A DNA stretch of 46,217 nucleotides from Patescibacteria group bacterium (GTDB lineage: Bacteria > Patescibacteriota > Minisyncoccia > Moranbacterales > UBA2206), in NCBI GenBank assembly GCA_030837625.1, contig JAUPKF010000002.1, forward strand, positions 64,168 through 110,384, read 5' to 3'. Position 1 is the stretch's first letter. Every line of letters begins with the position of its first letter. Shown here in pieces: positions 7,798 to 15,647 of this stretch. The notes under the pieces were generated by a model, which made no database searches, was not told the origin of the DNA, and was given only the letters and a program-made list of their open reading frames with translations. The translations under genes and the position numbers were made by a program.

Positions 7798-8657
7798 CTG
7801 ATGTATTTTTCAAAGTCCCGGTACGCTTTGCTTACAGTCTCGGCTAATTCATTTCTGCCACGCGCCAAATCAATCCAGTTTTTCATCTTCCTCAGTTTCA
7901 CATAGAAACAAAGCCAGCCTTTCAAGTGCCGCGGCGCGTTTTTTTTGAAAAAAATCAATCCGGAAATCACCAGCCAATACACTTTGTTCTTTTTGAGCTT
8001 TTCACTTTTTTCCCAGTGATAAATCCAGGCGCCCGAAACCACCGCCAACTTGAAACCCGCTTTCTTCACCCGCACGCTGAAGTCCGCATCCTCCCAATAA
8101 AGAAAAAAGTCTTCGTCCAAAAGGCCGACCCTCTGAAAAATTTCCCGTTTGACCAGCATCGCACAACCGGAAACGAAATCGGTCTCAAAAAAATCCTCCG
8201 TTTTTGCCTGGCGCATATGCTCAGCCTTCATAGAAAGCCATTTTATTTTTCCTCCTGAAAACCAGATCTTTCCATTTTCCTTTTCGAAGATAACCGGGCT
8301 GAGCATCCCAACGGCTTCATCTTTTTCGGCTGCGCCAAGCAATTTGTCTAAAAAATCTTTGTCGACTTCGGTGTCATTATTCAAAAGAAGCACCCAGTCT
8401 GCCGCCCGATCAAGGGCGTATCTTATGCCGACGTTGTTTCCGGCCGAGAAGCCTAGGTTTTCTTCATTTTTTATAAAAGTCATCTTGGAGAAACAGCTTC
8501 TCGCCAACTCAAAAGAACCGTCATTGGAATTATTGTCCACCATAACAACCTCTAATGAAGGGTAATCAATCTTAAAAACGCTCGCCAGGCACTTTCTAAT
8601 AACATCCCGGCCGTTGTAATTCAAGATAACGATGAAAACCTTGGGAAAACTTTTCAT
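7794..8657 (-). CDS. Family 2 glycosyltransferase
   Basis: This 287-aa soluble protein has the GT-A fold signatures of rhamnosyltransferase-like GT2 enzymes. These are VIVILNYNGRDVIRKCLASV at the N terminus, VVMVDNNSNDGS for nucleotide binding, LLLNNDTEVDKDFL (the DxD-equivalent, about residues 90-104) and the late acidic motif WEDADFSVRVKKAG (about 187-200). It should transfer a sugar from a nucleotide donor to a lipid-linked intermediate at the inner membrane face. The frame ends in TGA overlapping the ATG of the Wzy-like gene, showing coupling and also that UGA is a stop codon here. A 167-base structured-looking gap separates it from the flippase gene upstream. Confidence 0.88.
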   Translation of the reverse strand: MKSFPKVFIVILNYNGRDVIRKCLASVFKIDYPSLEVVMVDNNSNDGSFELARSCFSKMTFIKNEENLGFSAGNNVGIRYALDRAADWVLLLNNDTEVDKDFLDKLLGAAEKDEAVGMLSPVIFEKENGKIWFSGGKIKWLSMKAEHMRQAKTEDFFETDFVSGCAMLVKREIFQRVGLLDEDFFLYWEDADFSVRVKKAGFKLAVVSGAWIYHWEKSEKLKKNKVYWLVISGLIFFKKNAPRHLKGWLCFYVKLRKMKNWIDLARGRNELAETVSKAYRDFEKYIR

Positions 8658-8670
8658 TTTTTATTCACTA

Positions 8671-8821
8671 GGAGCTTACGCGTTTGACTCGGAGCGTTGA
8701 GTCCATGAAGGCTCGCGAATAAAACATGACTTTCTGGGGCTACACAATATTGGAGCATGCAACAGTAAAGAATAACCTTTCGGCCGGAATCATGAAACGG
8801 GACGAGGCAAGCGCGTAAGCT
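8671..8821. other. Structured intergenic element closed by a 15-bp stem
   Basis: GAGCTTACGCGTTTG near 8674 and CAAGCGCGTAAGCTC near 8808 pair over 15 positions with one G-T wobble, enclosing about 120 bases. Inside is a small hairpin (GACTC...GAGTC near 8690). The segment is richer in GC than other gaps and has no ORF. It could be a leader of the glycosyltransferase gene (minus strand), a small RNA on either strand, or a non-autonomous mobile element. I could not match it to a known RNA family. Confidence 0.4.
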
Positions 8822-8824
8822 CTC

Positions 8825-10243
8825 TCACTGGGATTTCTTTACCAATCCCGCAATTTCAGACGTTTTCACGGCCCTTGTCGCCCAAAGAAGAAAAAAATAA
8901 ACCCCCGCGCTGGACAAAGCCAAAAAGAAGAAATTCAAATTTCTAAAGGCGAATAAATAAGCTGCCATCAAAAGCCCCGAAAAGACTACAGCGCCCTTTT
9001 TCTCCAGCCTGGGAATATATTTAACCTTCTTCACGACCAACCCGGCAGCCAAAGCGACAACAGCCAACTCTGTTGCCAAGGAAACATAGGCGGCGGAGAC
9101 ATAAGAATATTTGGGGATGAAAATCAAATTGAGACCGATATTCAAAAAAGCCGCGACTCCCAAAACCGCCATCAATTTTTTTTGCAAATTGGAGACAATC
9201 AGAACGGCGTTGAACAAATGTCCAAAAAAGATAAGCGCCAGCGGAAAAACCAAAATCCGAAGGACATAAGCCGACTCGGAAAATCCCGCCCCGCCGATCA
9301 AATCAATTATACCATCCGCCAAAAAAAGCGTCCCGACAACAAGCGGTATCGTCATAATCGCGAAAAACTTGAAAGTCTTGTTGGCAACACTTTCGAATTC
9401 CACCCTGTTGGAAAAAACATTGAGCGACATTATCGGCAGCACCAGCCCCACGATCATCGCCGGAAAAAAAGTGATGTTTTCCAAAACCTTGTAAGCGGCG
9501 TTATACACCCCGACATCGGCGCTGCCCTTCATAACGGAAAGCAAGAGGGTGTCCATCTTGAAATATAGAAAAGTTATGACCGCCGCTCCGCCCATCGGCA
9601 AGGACTGTTTCAAAAACGTCTTCCAATAGTCCCAATCAAACCGCAACTTAACACGGACATACCGCCGGGAAAAGAAGAAAACGGCGAAGAACACAAACGT
9701 CATATAAACAAGCAGCGAAAATATGATCCAAGCGAACCCCAAATTAAACTTTACGGCCGCGATTATGAAAAGGACCTGGAGAATCTTTCCGCCCAGCTCG
9801 GAGAAAGAAACTTTGTCCATCGATAAGTTCTTCTGGAAAATACCATTTAAGATCTGGTAAGCGGACGAAAAAAGATAGGCTGCTCCGGCTACAATTATAC
9901 CCATCTTAACTTCACTGGAATACGGCAGGAACCAGACAACCAGCGGAGAAACAAAAACCACGGCCGCCGCAGAAACAATCCTCAACGTGAAAACGTTCCC
10001 CATTATTTTTTCCGCGTCCGCGCCTTCCCTGGAAATTTCCCGGGTTGAGATTTGGTACAGCCCCAAGTCAGATATAGCCGAAAAAAAAGCAAAAAACGCC
10101 AATACCGTGGCGTAATCTCCAAACCCGTCTTTTCCCAGGTAGCGAGTTATGAAACCTATCGAAACCAGCGCCAAAACAGTGGAAGCTATCTTCGAGGCGC
10201 TGCTGGCAAGAACATTATAAGCGATTTTACGAGCAACCTTCAT
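8825..10243 (-). CDS. Wzx-like polysaccharide flippase (MOP/PST superfamily)
   Basis: The 472-aa protein has about 14 predicted helices. Its N terminus, KIAYNVLASSASKIASTVLA, is followed by GFITRYLGKDGFGDYATVLA and LGLYQISTREISRE, the standard opening of Wzx/RfbX flippases. Mid-protein SLPMGGAAVITFLYFKMDTL and GVYNAAYKVLENI are also family-typical. The likely role is translocation of undecaprenyl-diphosphate-linked oligosaccharide across the cytoplasmic membrane, feeding the two Wzy/WaaL-like proteins encoded downstream in the same direction. The gene is bounded upstream by a long inverted repeat (10246-10486). Confidence 0.88.
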   Translation of the reverse strand: MKVARKIAYNVLASSASKIASTVLALVSIGFITRYLGKDGFGDYATVLAFFAFFSAISDLGLYQISTREISREGADAEKIMGNVFTLRIVSAAAVVFVSPLVVWFLPYSSEVKMGIIVAGAAYLFSSAYQILNGIFQKNLSMDKVSFSELGGKILQVLFIIAAVKFNLGFAWIIFSLLVYMTFVFFAVFFFSRRYVRVKLRFDWDYWKTFLKQSLPMGGAAVITFLYFKMDTLLLSVMKGSADVGVYNAAYKVLENITFFPAMIVGLVLPIMSLNVFSNRVEFESVANKTFKFFAIMTIPLVVGTLFLADGIIDLIGGAGFSESAYVLRILVFPLALIFFGHLFNAVLIVSNLQKKLMAVLGVAAFLNIGLNLIFIPKYSYVSAAYVSLATELAVVALAAGLVVKKVKYIPRLEKKGAVVFSGLLMAAYLFAFRNLNFFFLALSSAGVYFFLLWATRAVKTSEIAGLVKKSQ

Positions 10244-10245
10244 AA

Positions 10246-10486
10246 ATTCACCTAATTACCTAATTCACCTAATTTCTAATAAAAGTCCCAATAACCAAAT
10301 GTCCAATAAAATTCCTAGCAACAAGCTTCAATCTTTATCATTTTACTATTTTGACTTTGGAATTTTATTAGGTTCACCCCGTTAAATAACTCTAAACTCG
10401 TCAAACGATTGTCAGATTGTTCAATTTATTTTATTAGAACTATTTAACGGGGTGAATTAGAAATTAGGTGAATTAGGTGAATTTTA
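10246..10486. repeat. Long intergenic inverted repeat, family B (TTCACCTAATT)
   Basis: The outer arms consist of repeated AATTCACCTAATT units on the left (10246-10282) and AATTAGGTGAATT units on the right (10453-10486). An inner hairpin pairs CCCCGTTAAATA (about 10377) with TATTTAACGGGG (about 10443). Related copies lie at 26410-26587 and 39207-39416. It fills the 280-base gap between the flippase and jag genes; I see no gene in it. Confidence 0.85.
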
Positions 10487-10523
10487 AATCTCTTAATTAG
10501 GAACAATCTCAAAAAATATTCTT

Positions 10524-10991
10524 CTAAACAAGATCAGCGGGTTTTATTACCACTCTCCGATCCTCTCCTTCCCCAATGCTTTCTGTTTTGATTTCTTCCA
10601 TCTTGGACAGCTCGAGGTGAACAATTCTTCTCTCATACGGAGACATCGGGCGAAGAACTACAGCCCTCTTTTCCAGCAAGCACTGCCGGGCGACTTCCTG
10701 GGCCATTTTTATGATAGAGCTGTTTTTTTCCCGGCGATAAGAATTTACATCCAAAACGAAATCAGCCCTGTCCTGAAATTTTTGCCGAACTAACAGTCTG
10801 GCAATATGCTGAAGAGATTGAAGATTAATGCCATATTGTCCGATTAAAAAGCTGGATTCCTCGGTTCTAATGTTGCAAACCAACGTTTCGCCGTCTCCCT
10901 TTTCAATTTCCACTTCCACCTCAAATCCCATCTTGGAAACAAGCTCAATCACTGTTTCTTTCACTATTTCTTCCAAATTTCCCTCTTTCAT
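10524..10991 (-). CDS. jag: KH-R3H RNA-binding protein KhpB/Jag
   Basis: The 155-aa protein contains a KH domain with the GxxG loop in FLIGQYGINLQSLQHIARLLV (about residues 48-68). An R3H domain follows (about 86-145): RREKNSSIIKMAQEVARQCL and VLRPMSPYERRIVHLEL. This is the Jag/SpoIIIJ-associated family, a single-stranded RNA-binding regulator linked to cell division and envelope growth. The usual N-terminal Jag_N domain is missing, leaving a minimal KH-R3H form. It lies 74 bases downstream of yidC in the conserved rpmH-rnpA-yidC-jag order. Confidence 0.92.
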   Translation of the reverse strand: MKEGNLEEIVKETVIELVSKMGFEVEVEIEKGDGETLVCNIRTEESSFLIGQYGINLQSLQHIARLLVRQKFQDRADFVLDVNSYRREKNSSIIKMAQEVARQCLLEKRAVVLRPMSPYERRIVHLELSKMEEIKTESIGEGEDRRVVIKPADLV

Positions 10992-11065
10992 GTTTTTAGC
11001 AATTAGTAATTAGCGGCTGGCAACTTGAAAAAAACTCTTAGGCTCAAATCACCAATCGCCAATTG

Positions 11066-11836
11066 CTATTTGACTGCCACCTTTTCTTGATTCTCTAAAT
11101 AGTATTGTTGAGCCACCATGAAAACAGTTGAAATAAGCCAATAAAGCGCCAGCCCGGCCGAAAACTTTATACCGATAAACAAAGTCAGAAGCGGCCCGAG
11201 ATAAAGCATTTGCTGGGACATAACGGCAGAAAAATCGGAACTGTCCATCTTTACGCCCTTCTTGGCTTGTTTAGCCATTAGCATCTTGGTCTGAAAATAC
11301 TGGGAAGCCGCCGCCAGAACCACCAAGACAATGTGCGGCAAGCTGGCCAGGGTGATATTTTTGAAATCGATTGATTTGCCCAAATCAACTATGCCTAAGA
11401 AAAACTGGTTTATCTGTCCCGGATTAGACACGAAAGAATAAAGTCCCGATCCATCCACCACCAACCCGTTGCCGCTTCCGGATATATTGAACAAAACGCG
11501 ATAAATGGCTATTAGAAAAATCAACTGGAAAATTGTCGGCAAACATCCGGAAAAGGGATTAGTCTTATTCTCTTTGTAAAATTCCATCAACGCCCGGCTT
11601 TGCTTTTCCTTATCTCCTTTGTATTTCGCTTGGATTTCCTTGATTTTCGGCTGAAGCGCCTGCATTTTCTTTTGTGATTCTATCTGTTTTTTGGACAGCG
11701 GAATCAAGAGAAGCTTGATGAAAATGGTTACCAAAACAATAGCAATGCCGAAATCGGCTACGGGAAAGATGTTATAGGTAAAGATCAAAAGATTGTAAAT
11801 AGGCCGATAAACCAGTTCGTTGAATAAAAAAAGCAT
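11066..11836 (-). CDS. yidC: Membrane protein insertase YidC/Oxa1
   Basis: The 256-aa protein has about five transmembrane helices and starts directly with the membrane core, lacking the large periplasmic domain of Gram-negative YidC. Conserved features are PVADFGIAIVLVTIFIKLLL (TM1 region), the cytoplasmic coiled-coil hairpin KKMQALQPKIKEIQAKYKGD (about 57-76) and NPFSGCLPTIFQLIFLIAIY (about 97-116). The groove arginine found in SpoIIIJ-type proteins (TILIRLL) is a lysine here (Lys41), preserving the positive charge. It would insert small membrane proteins with or without SecYEG. It is separated from rnpA by only 16 bases. Confidence 0.95.
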   Translation of the reverse strand: MLFLFNELVYRPIYNLLIFTYNIFPVADFGIAIVLVTIFIKLLLIPLSKKQIESQKKMQALQPKIKEIQAKYKGDKEKQSRALMEFYKENKTNPFSGCLPTIFQLIFLIAIYRVLFNISGSGNGLVVDGSGLYSFVSNPGQINQFFLGIVDLGKSIDFKNITLASLPHIVLVVLAAASQYFQTKMLMAKQAKKGVKMDSSDFSAVMSQQMLYLGPLLTLFIGIKFSAGLALYWLISTVFMVAQQYYLENQEKVAVK

Positions 11837-11852
11837 TTATTTTAATATTAAC

Positions 11853-12206
11853 TTATTTCTTAAGAAGCCCCGCTTTTAGCAGAAGAATTTCCAACGATTT
11901 TTCTACGCTTTCGCTTTTATTCTTCAAATCGTTCTTCTCCGCCTTTTTTGCCATAAAAACCACATCCCAACCCTTCTCAATAACTCCTATTCTCTTCTGA
12001 AAGGCCTCTCTGATTTGCCGCTTAATTCGGTTTCTTTCCACAGCTTTTTTGGAAAACTTCAGTCCGATAGATATGCCTAGTCTCGTCTGATCCAGGCCGT
12101 TTTTCTTAATTTTCGCGGAGATGTTGCTATGAGCAAAGAATTTTCCGCCACGATAAATACTGGAAAAATCCTCCTTTTTTATAAGCCTGTTTTTGCGCGA
12201 AAGCAT
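11853..12206 (-). CDS. rnpA: Ribonuclease P protein component
   Basis: The 117-aa basic protein carries the family signature RNRIKRQIREAF at about residues 58-69, preceded by LGISIGLKFSKKAVE. It binds RNase P RNA and helps recognise the 5' leader of pre-tRNA. The N-terminal MLSRKNRLIKKEDFSSIYRG is typical. It lies 13 bases after rpmH and is probably expressed from the promoter upstream of rpmH. No yidD gene intervenes between rnpA and yidC, unlike many other bacteria. Confidence 0.95.
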   Translation of the reverse strand: MLSRKNRLIKKEDFSSIYRGGKFFAHSNISAKIKKNGLDQTRLGISIGLKFSKKAVERNRIKRQIREAFQKRIGVIEKGWDVVFMAKKAEKNDLKNKSESVEKSLEILLLKAGLLKK

Positions 12207-12219
12207 TTTGTACTGTAGA

Positions 12220-12357
12220 TTATACCGTGGTTAGTTTTTTCCTGCCCTTTTGCCTTCTTCTCTTAAGCACGTCCTGCCCTGATTTAGTGCTGTTCTTTTT
12301 GAGAAAACCGTGCCGCCTTTTTCTTTTTTTGCTTTTGGGCTTGTATGTGATACTCAT
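12220..12357 (-). CDS. rpmH: 50S ribosomal protein L34
   Basis: This 45-residue, very basic protein was read directly from the minus strand (ATG at 12357, TAA at 12220-12222). It begins [19 protein letters not shown] and ends GRKKLTTV. The motif KRRHGFLKK (family form RtHGFrxRM) and the following [10 protein letters not shown] identify L34, and the length is typical. Its place between dnaA (divergent) and rnpA is the canonical bacterial arrangement. An upstream minus-strand promoter lies at 12396-12424. Confidence 0.96.
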   Translation of the reverse strand: MSITYKPKSKKRKRRHGFLKKNSTKSGQDVLKRRRQKGRKKLTTV

Positions 12358-12395
12358 CGTTTTTTTATCTGTTAATTGCTTAATAGTCACTTTGA

Positions 12396-12424
12396 AGTTT
12401 ATCAGTTGCCAAACAAAAAGTCAA
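12396..12424 (-). promoter_or_regulatory. Promoter for the rpmH-rnpA-yidC-jag operon
   Basis: On the minus strand TTGACT (12424-12419) is followed after exactly 17 bases by TAAACT (12401-12396), a good sigma70-type pair. It lies about 40 bases upstream of the rpmH start codon, giving a short leader. Confidence 0.7.
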
Positions 12425-12486
12425 TTCTTGACGGCAAATTTGCGCTTAATTTGTTTTTGTATTATATATAAAAAGAAACCCACACC

Positions 12487-12507
12487 TTACCCACACCCTT
12501 ATCCACA
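12487..12507 (+). promoter_or_regulatory. DnaA boxes upstream of dnaA
   Basis: A perfect DnaA box TTATCCACA lies at 12499-12507 and a variant TTACCCACA at 12487-12495, in tandem on the same strand about 85 bases before the dnaA start. They may serve autoregulation of dnaA or form part of a bipartite origin with the dnaA-dnaN gap. Confidence 0.75.
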
Positions 12508-12588
12508 AAATTCTTCGACGCTTTTTTTCTCTTGTGCTATACTTTCCCTAAACGCTCCACCTTTTTATTCCAAACTAACCAAAAAGCC

Positions 12589-13962
12589 ATGACAAATGAA
12601 GAACTTTGGCAAACCGCTCTTTCGGAAATAGAACTCTCTATTTCCAAAGCCAACTTTATAACCTGGTTTAAGGGCACTTCCATACTGTCCAACAAGGATG
12701 GCCACATTGTTGTTGGTGTCCCCAATGGCTTTGCTAAGGAATGGCTGGAAAACAAGTACAACTTGTATATTTTAAGGGCTATTCGAAATATACAGGAGGA
12801 GGTTAAAAGCGTTTCTTGCACAATATCAACTGCTAATACTGAAGATTCCACTCAAAAGGAACCCCTGGTTGATGCCATTTCCGCTCCAAAAAAGGTTTTC
12901 GTCAAAGAAAGCGCTAAGTTTTTCCCAGGCCAGGAAAACAACTTAAACCCCAAATATACTTTTGAGAATTTTGTGGTCGGCGGCAACAACGAGCTAGCTC
13001 GAGCCGCTTGTTTTGCTGTTTCCCAGAATTTGGGACAAATTTATAATCCCTTGTTTATTTACGGCGGAGTAGGTCTGGGAAAAACCCACCTTATTCAATC
13101 AATCGGCAATGAAATACTGCAGAGAGATCCTTCCTCAAAAGTCAAATACATCCCTTCGGAAAAGTTCGTAGCTGAATTCATTGAAGCGGCTAAAACAGGA
13201 AAAATAAACGAGTTTTCCCAGTGCTACAAACAAATAGACTTGCTAATCATTGATGATATTCAATTTATCTCAGGAAAAGAAAGAACTCAGGAGAATTTTT
13301 TTCACATATTCAACCACCTTTCCCAATCCAATAAACAAATTGTCCTTTCCAGCGACAAACCACCCAAAGCCATCCAAATTCTTGAAGAAAGGTTGCGATC
13401 CCGCTTTGAAGGCGGTATGATCGCCGATGTTTCCAAGCCTGATTTTGAAACCAGAGTGGCTATACTAAAGAAAAAGGCCATGCGAGAGGGGCTTTCTATT
13501 GATGATGAGTCCTTGGGTTTTATTGCTGGCAACATTAAAAATAATATTCGAGAACTGGAAGGCGCCTTAAACAGGGTGGCTGTTTCCGCCCAACTTAGCA
13601 AAAAGGATCTTACCCCCACCTATATCGCGTCTATTTTAGGCGAAATTATCTCCAGTGGAAAGAAAAAGGGCATTACTTATAAGCACATTCTTAAAACTGT
13701 TTCCGGTTTTTATGATATAAGTCCAGATGAATTAATCGCCAAAAACCGAAAACAAGAAGTAGTCCGACCCAGACAAGTAGCCATGTATCTTATGCGTAGC
13801 GAGCTTCAGTATTCCTACCCAGGCATAGGCAGTAAATTAGGAGGCAGGGATCACACCACCGCCATTCACGCTTTTGACAAAATATCCAAAGCGCTAAAAG
13901 TAGACGACAAACTCTTTGAAGAACTCACATCCATTAAAGATCAACTATACAGTATTGTTTAA
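12589..13962 (+). CDS. dnaA: Chromosomal replication initiator protein DnaA
   Basis: From the ATG at 12589 the protein is 457 aa. Domain I (1-80) has the typical ELWQTALSEIELSISKANFI and TWFKGT; a short linker follows. The AAA+ domain has Walker A GGVGLGKTH (159-167), Walker B LLIIDDIQF (218-226) and the sensor-region ELEGALNRV. Domain IV ends with the DnaA-box-binding signature GGRDHTTAIHAFDKI (418-432). An in-frame ATG at 12532 would add 19 residues unlike the family, so the internal Met is chosen. It binds DnaA boxes to melt the origin. Tandem boxes lie just upstream and a likely oriC just downstream. Confidence 0.97.
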   Translation: MTNEELWQTALSEIELSISKANFITWFKGTSILSNKDGHIVVGVPNGFAKEWLENKYNLYILRAIRNIQEEVKSVSCTISTANTEDSTQKEPLVDAISAPKKVFVKESAKFFPGQENNLNPKYTFENFVVGGNNELARAACFAVSQNLGQIYNPLFIYGGVGLGKTHLIQSIGNEILQRDPSSKVKYIPSEKFVAEFIEAAKTGKINEFSQCYKQIDLLIIDDIQFISGKERTQENFFHIFNHLSQSNKQIVLSSDKPPKAIQILEERLRSRFEGGMIADVSKPDFETRVAILKKKAMREGLSIDDESLGFIAGNIKNNIRELEGALNRVAVSAQLSKKDLTPTYIASILGEIISSGKKKGITYKHILKTVSGFYDISPDELIAKNRKQEVVRPRQVAMYLMRSELQYSYPGIGSKLGGRDHTTAIHAFDKISKALKVDDKLFEELTSIKDQLYSIV

Positions 13963-14242
13963 AACCTGGGTATAAGTTGTTATAATCCCATCTAATAACC
14001 CTGTTTATAAACCTTAAATTAGTCAGCTATAAACATGGGAGCTATTTCCAATATATATATTTCCCATTCGCTATTAACTTATCATGCAATCCCATCTATT
14101 ATAGTTATCATACAGTTATCAACAGCTAATTTACCTTGCTTAAGCCTCTATCTCTACTTATCCCCAATAATTTAATTCATTAATAATAACTAACTTACTT
14201 TTATACTTAAATAAAAAGAAGAATATACAACCAGTTAAAATT
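13963..14242. other. Probable replication origin region (oriC) between dnaA and dnaN
   Basis: This 280-base gap is strongly AT-rich and has no convincing ORF. It holds DnaA-box-like sites TTATCAACA (14116-14124) and TTATCCCCA (14158-14166), each one mismatch from consensus. It also has further degenerate TTATCA/TTTATAA sites and a TATATATAT stretch near 14054 that could serve as an unwinding element. A dnaA-dnaN location is the classic place for oriC, but the boxes are few and imperfect. Confidence 0.6.
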
Positions 14243-15400
14243 ATGAAACTTATTTGTACCCAAGAGAATTTTAAAAAAGCTATTTATAGTTGTGAGAGGA
14301 TGGTGTCTAAACAAAACACCCTACCTATTCTTAATAATATTCTTTTTGAAGCTCAAAAAAACAAGTTAAGTTTATCAGCAACTAATTTGGAGATTGGCGT
14401 TCAAGCTAAAATAGGGGCTAAGGTGGAAAAAGAGGGTAAAATAACTATCCCAGCCCGGATTATAAGTAATTTTTCCAATAATCTTCCCGCCGGGGAAAAT
14501 ATTTCGCTGGAACTATCTGGGCAAAGTCTAAAAATTAAAAGTGGGGCAATGAAGGTTGTGATAAAAGGTCTTTTAGCGGACGATTTTCCTCTTATCCCCA
14601 AGAAAAAAGCGGATTCTTTGCTTGAAATAAGCGGGGTAAAATTAAAAACCGTTCTTTCTCGGGTTTTAACCTCAGTGGCGCGCAATGAGGCTCGGCAGGA
14701 ATTAACAGGAATTAATCTGATTTTGGGCCAAAAGGAATTATTTTTTGCTTCTACGGATAGTTTTCGCTTGGCTGAAGAGCGGTTGGTCCTGGATAAATTA
14801 AGTGTAAATAAGGAAAATTATGAAATATTCTCAACTAAAAACGGCAGTTTGATTATTCCTTCTGCTACTTTAGCGGAAATATCCAGAATAATCTCCGGCG
14901 ATACCGACACCCCAGTAAAAATTACTATAGAAGAAGGACAAATATTTTTTGAGTTGGAGAATATTATCATAGTCTCTAGGTTGATTAATGGCAAATATCC
15001 CGAGTATCGACATATAATGCCCAAGGAATATAAAACTCGGATCGTGGGTGAAAAAGGCGTTTTTCAGAGCGCGGTAAAAATGGCCAGCATTTTTGCTTCC
15101 GGAAAAACCGGAGAAATAACCATCAAAATTGACGCAGAAGCGAAGAAAGTTTTAGTCAGCTCAATGAGCCAGGATACGGGAGAAAACTCAACAGAACTTA
15201 ATTTTGACATAACAGGGCCATCTCAGGAGGTGGTGCTCAGTTCAAAATATCTTTTAGAAGGAATTAACACTGTTTCCACTTCAAAGTTGGCGTTGCTCAT
15301 AAACAGTGAATCCACGCCGCTGGCTCTTCGGGAGATAAATGAGCAAACAGGAGAGGTGCTGGAAGATTATACGTATATTGTGATGCCGATAAAGAATTAA
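14243..15400 (+). CDS. dnaN: DNA polymerase III subunit beta (sliding clamp)
   Basis: The 385-aa protein has the three-fold repeated clamp architecture. The N-terminal domain contains the SKQNTLPILNNILFEA motif, the middle one VARNEARQELTGINLI and STDSFRLAEERL, and the C terminus the SSKYLLEGINTVSTSKLAL and typical ending YTYIVMPIKN. It encircles DNA and tethers polymerase. It is slightly longer than the 366 aa of E. coli. It follows dnaA across the putative oriC, keeping the conserved dnaA-dnaN order, but recF and gyrB do not follow here. Confidence 0.96.
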   Translation: MKLICTQENFKKAIYSCERMVSKQNTLPILNNILFEAQKNKLSLSATNLEIGVQAKIGAKVEKEGKITIPARIISNFSNNLPAGENISLELSGQSLKIKSGAMKVVIKGLLADDFPLIPKKKADSLLEISGVKLKTVLSRVLTSVARNEARQELTGINLILGQKELFFASTDSFRLAEERLVLDKLSVNKENYEIFSTKNGSLIIPSATLAEISRIISGDTDTPVKITIEEGQIFFELENIIIVSRLINGKYPEYRHIMPKEYKTRIVGEKGVFQSAVKMASIFASGKTGEITIKIDAEAKKVLVSSMSQDTGENSTELNFDITGPSQEVVLSSKYLLEGINTVSTSKLALLINSESTPLALREINEQTGEVLEDYTYIVMPIKN

Positions 15401-15515
15401 AAATAGGAAATTCCAAATTACAAGCACCAAATTCCAAATAAATTACAATTTCCAAAACCCAAAACGTTTTGAAATCGAGATTTTGTATTTTGAATTTATT
15501 TGGAATTTGTAATTT
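15401..15515. repeat. Intergenic inverted repeat, family A (CCAAATTCCAAATAAATT)
   Basis: The left arm has AATTCCAAATTACAAGCACC and CAAATTCCAAATAAATTAC; the right arm has the reverse complement GAATTTATTTGGAATTTGTA, around a CAAAACGTTTTGAAA centre. Very similar copies lie at 17042-17166 and 25684-25803, always at gene ends. The remainder of this gap (15516-15647) has a second, partial inverted match (CGCTTTGAC / GTCAAAGCG) and no gene. Confidence 0.85.
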
Positions 15516-15647
15516 TGCCGCGCCCGACTTCGCTTTGACCCTTGGTTATTTTTGTAAATTTATTAAAAATTTTACGATAACGAGAGTCTTTTGCCTTTTA
15601 AACGGCGAAGTCAAAGCGGGCGGGGATTTGGGATTTTTTTAATTACT

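Noticed and set aside
10246-10486. CRISPR array in the CACCTAATT repeats
   Set aside because: Units are short, directly adjacent and arranged as opposing arms of a hairpin with no spacers; no cas genes are in the window.
12428-12465. Promoter for dnaA from TTGACG and TATTAT
   Set aside because: The spacing (26 bases) is wrong; no convincing alternative pair was found on the plus strand.
12532-12588. Upstream dnaA start (MCYTFPKRST...)
   Set aside because: The extra residues are unlike DnaA, and domain I begins normally at the Met at 12589.
15591-15647. Upstream trxB start (MPFKRRSQSG...)
   Set aside because: The TTG-started extension comes from intergenic repeat sequence; the FAD motif spacing fits the ATG at 15648.
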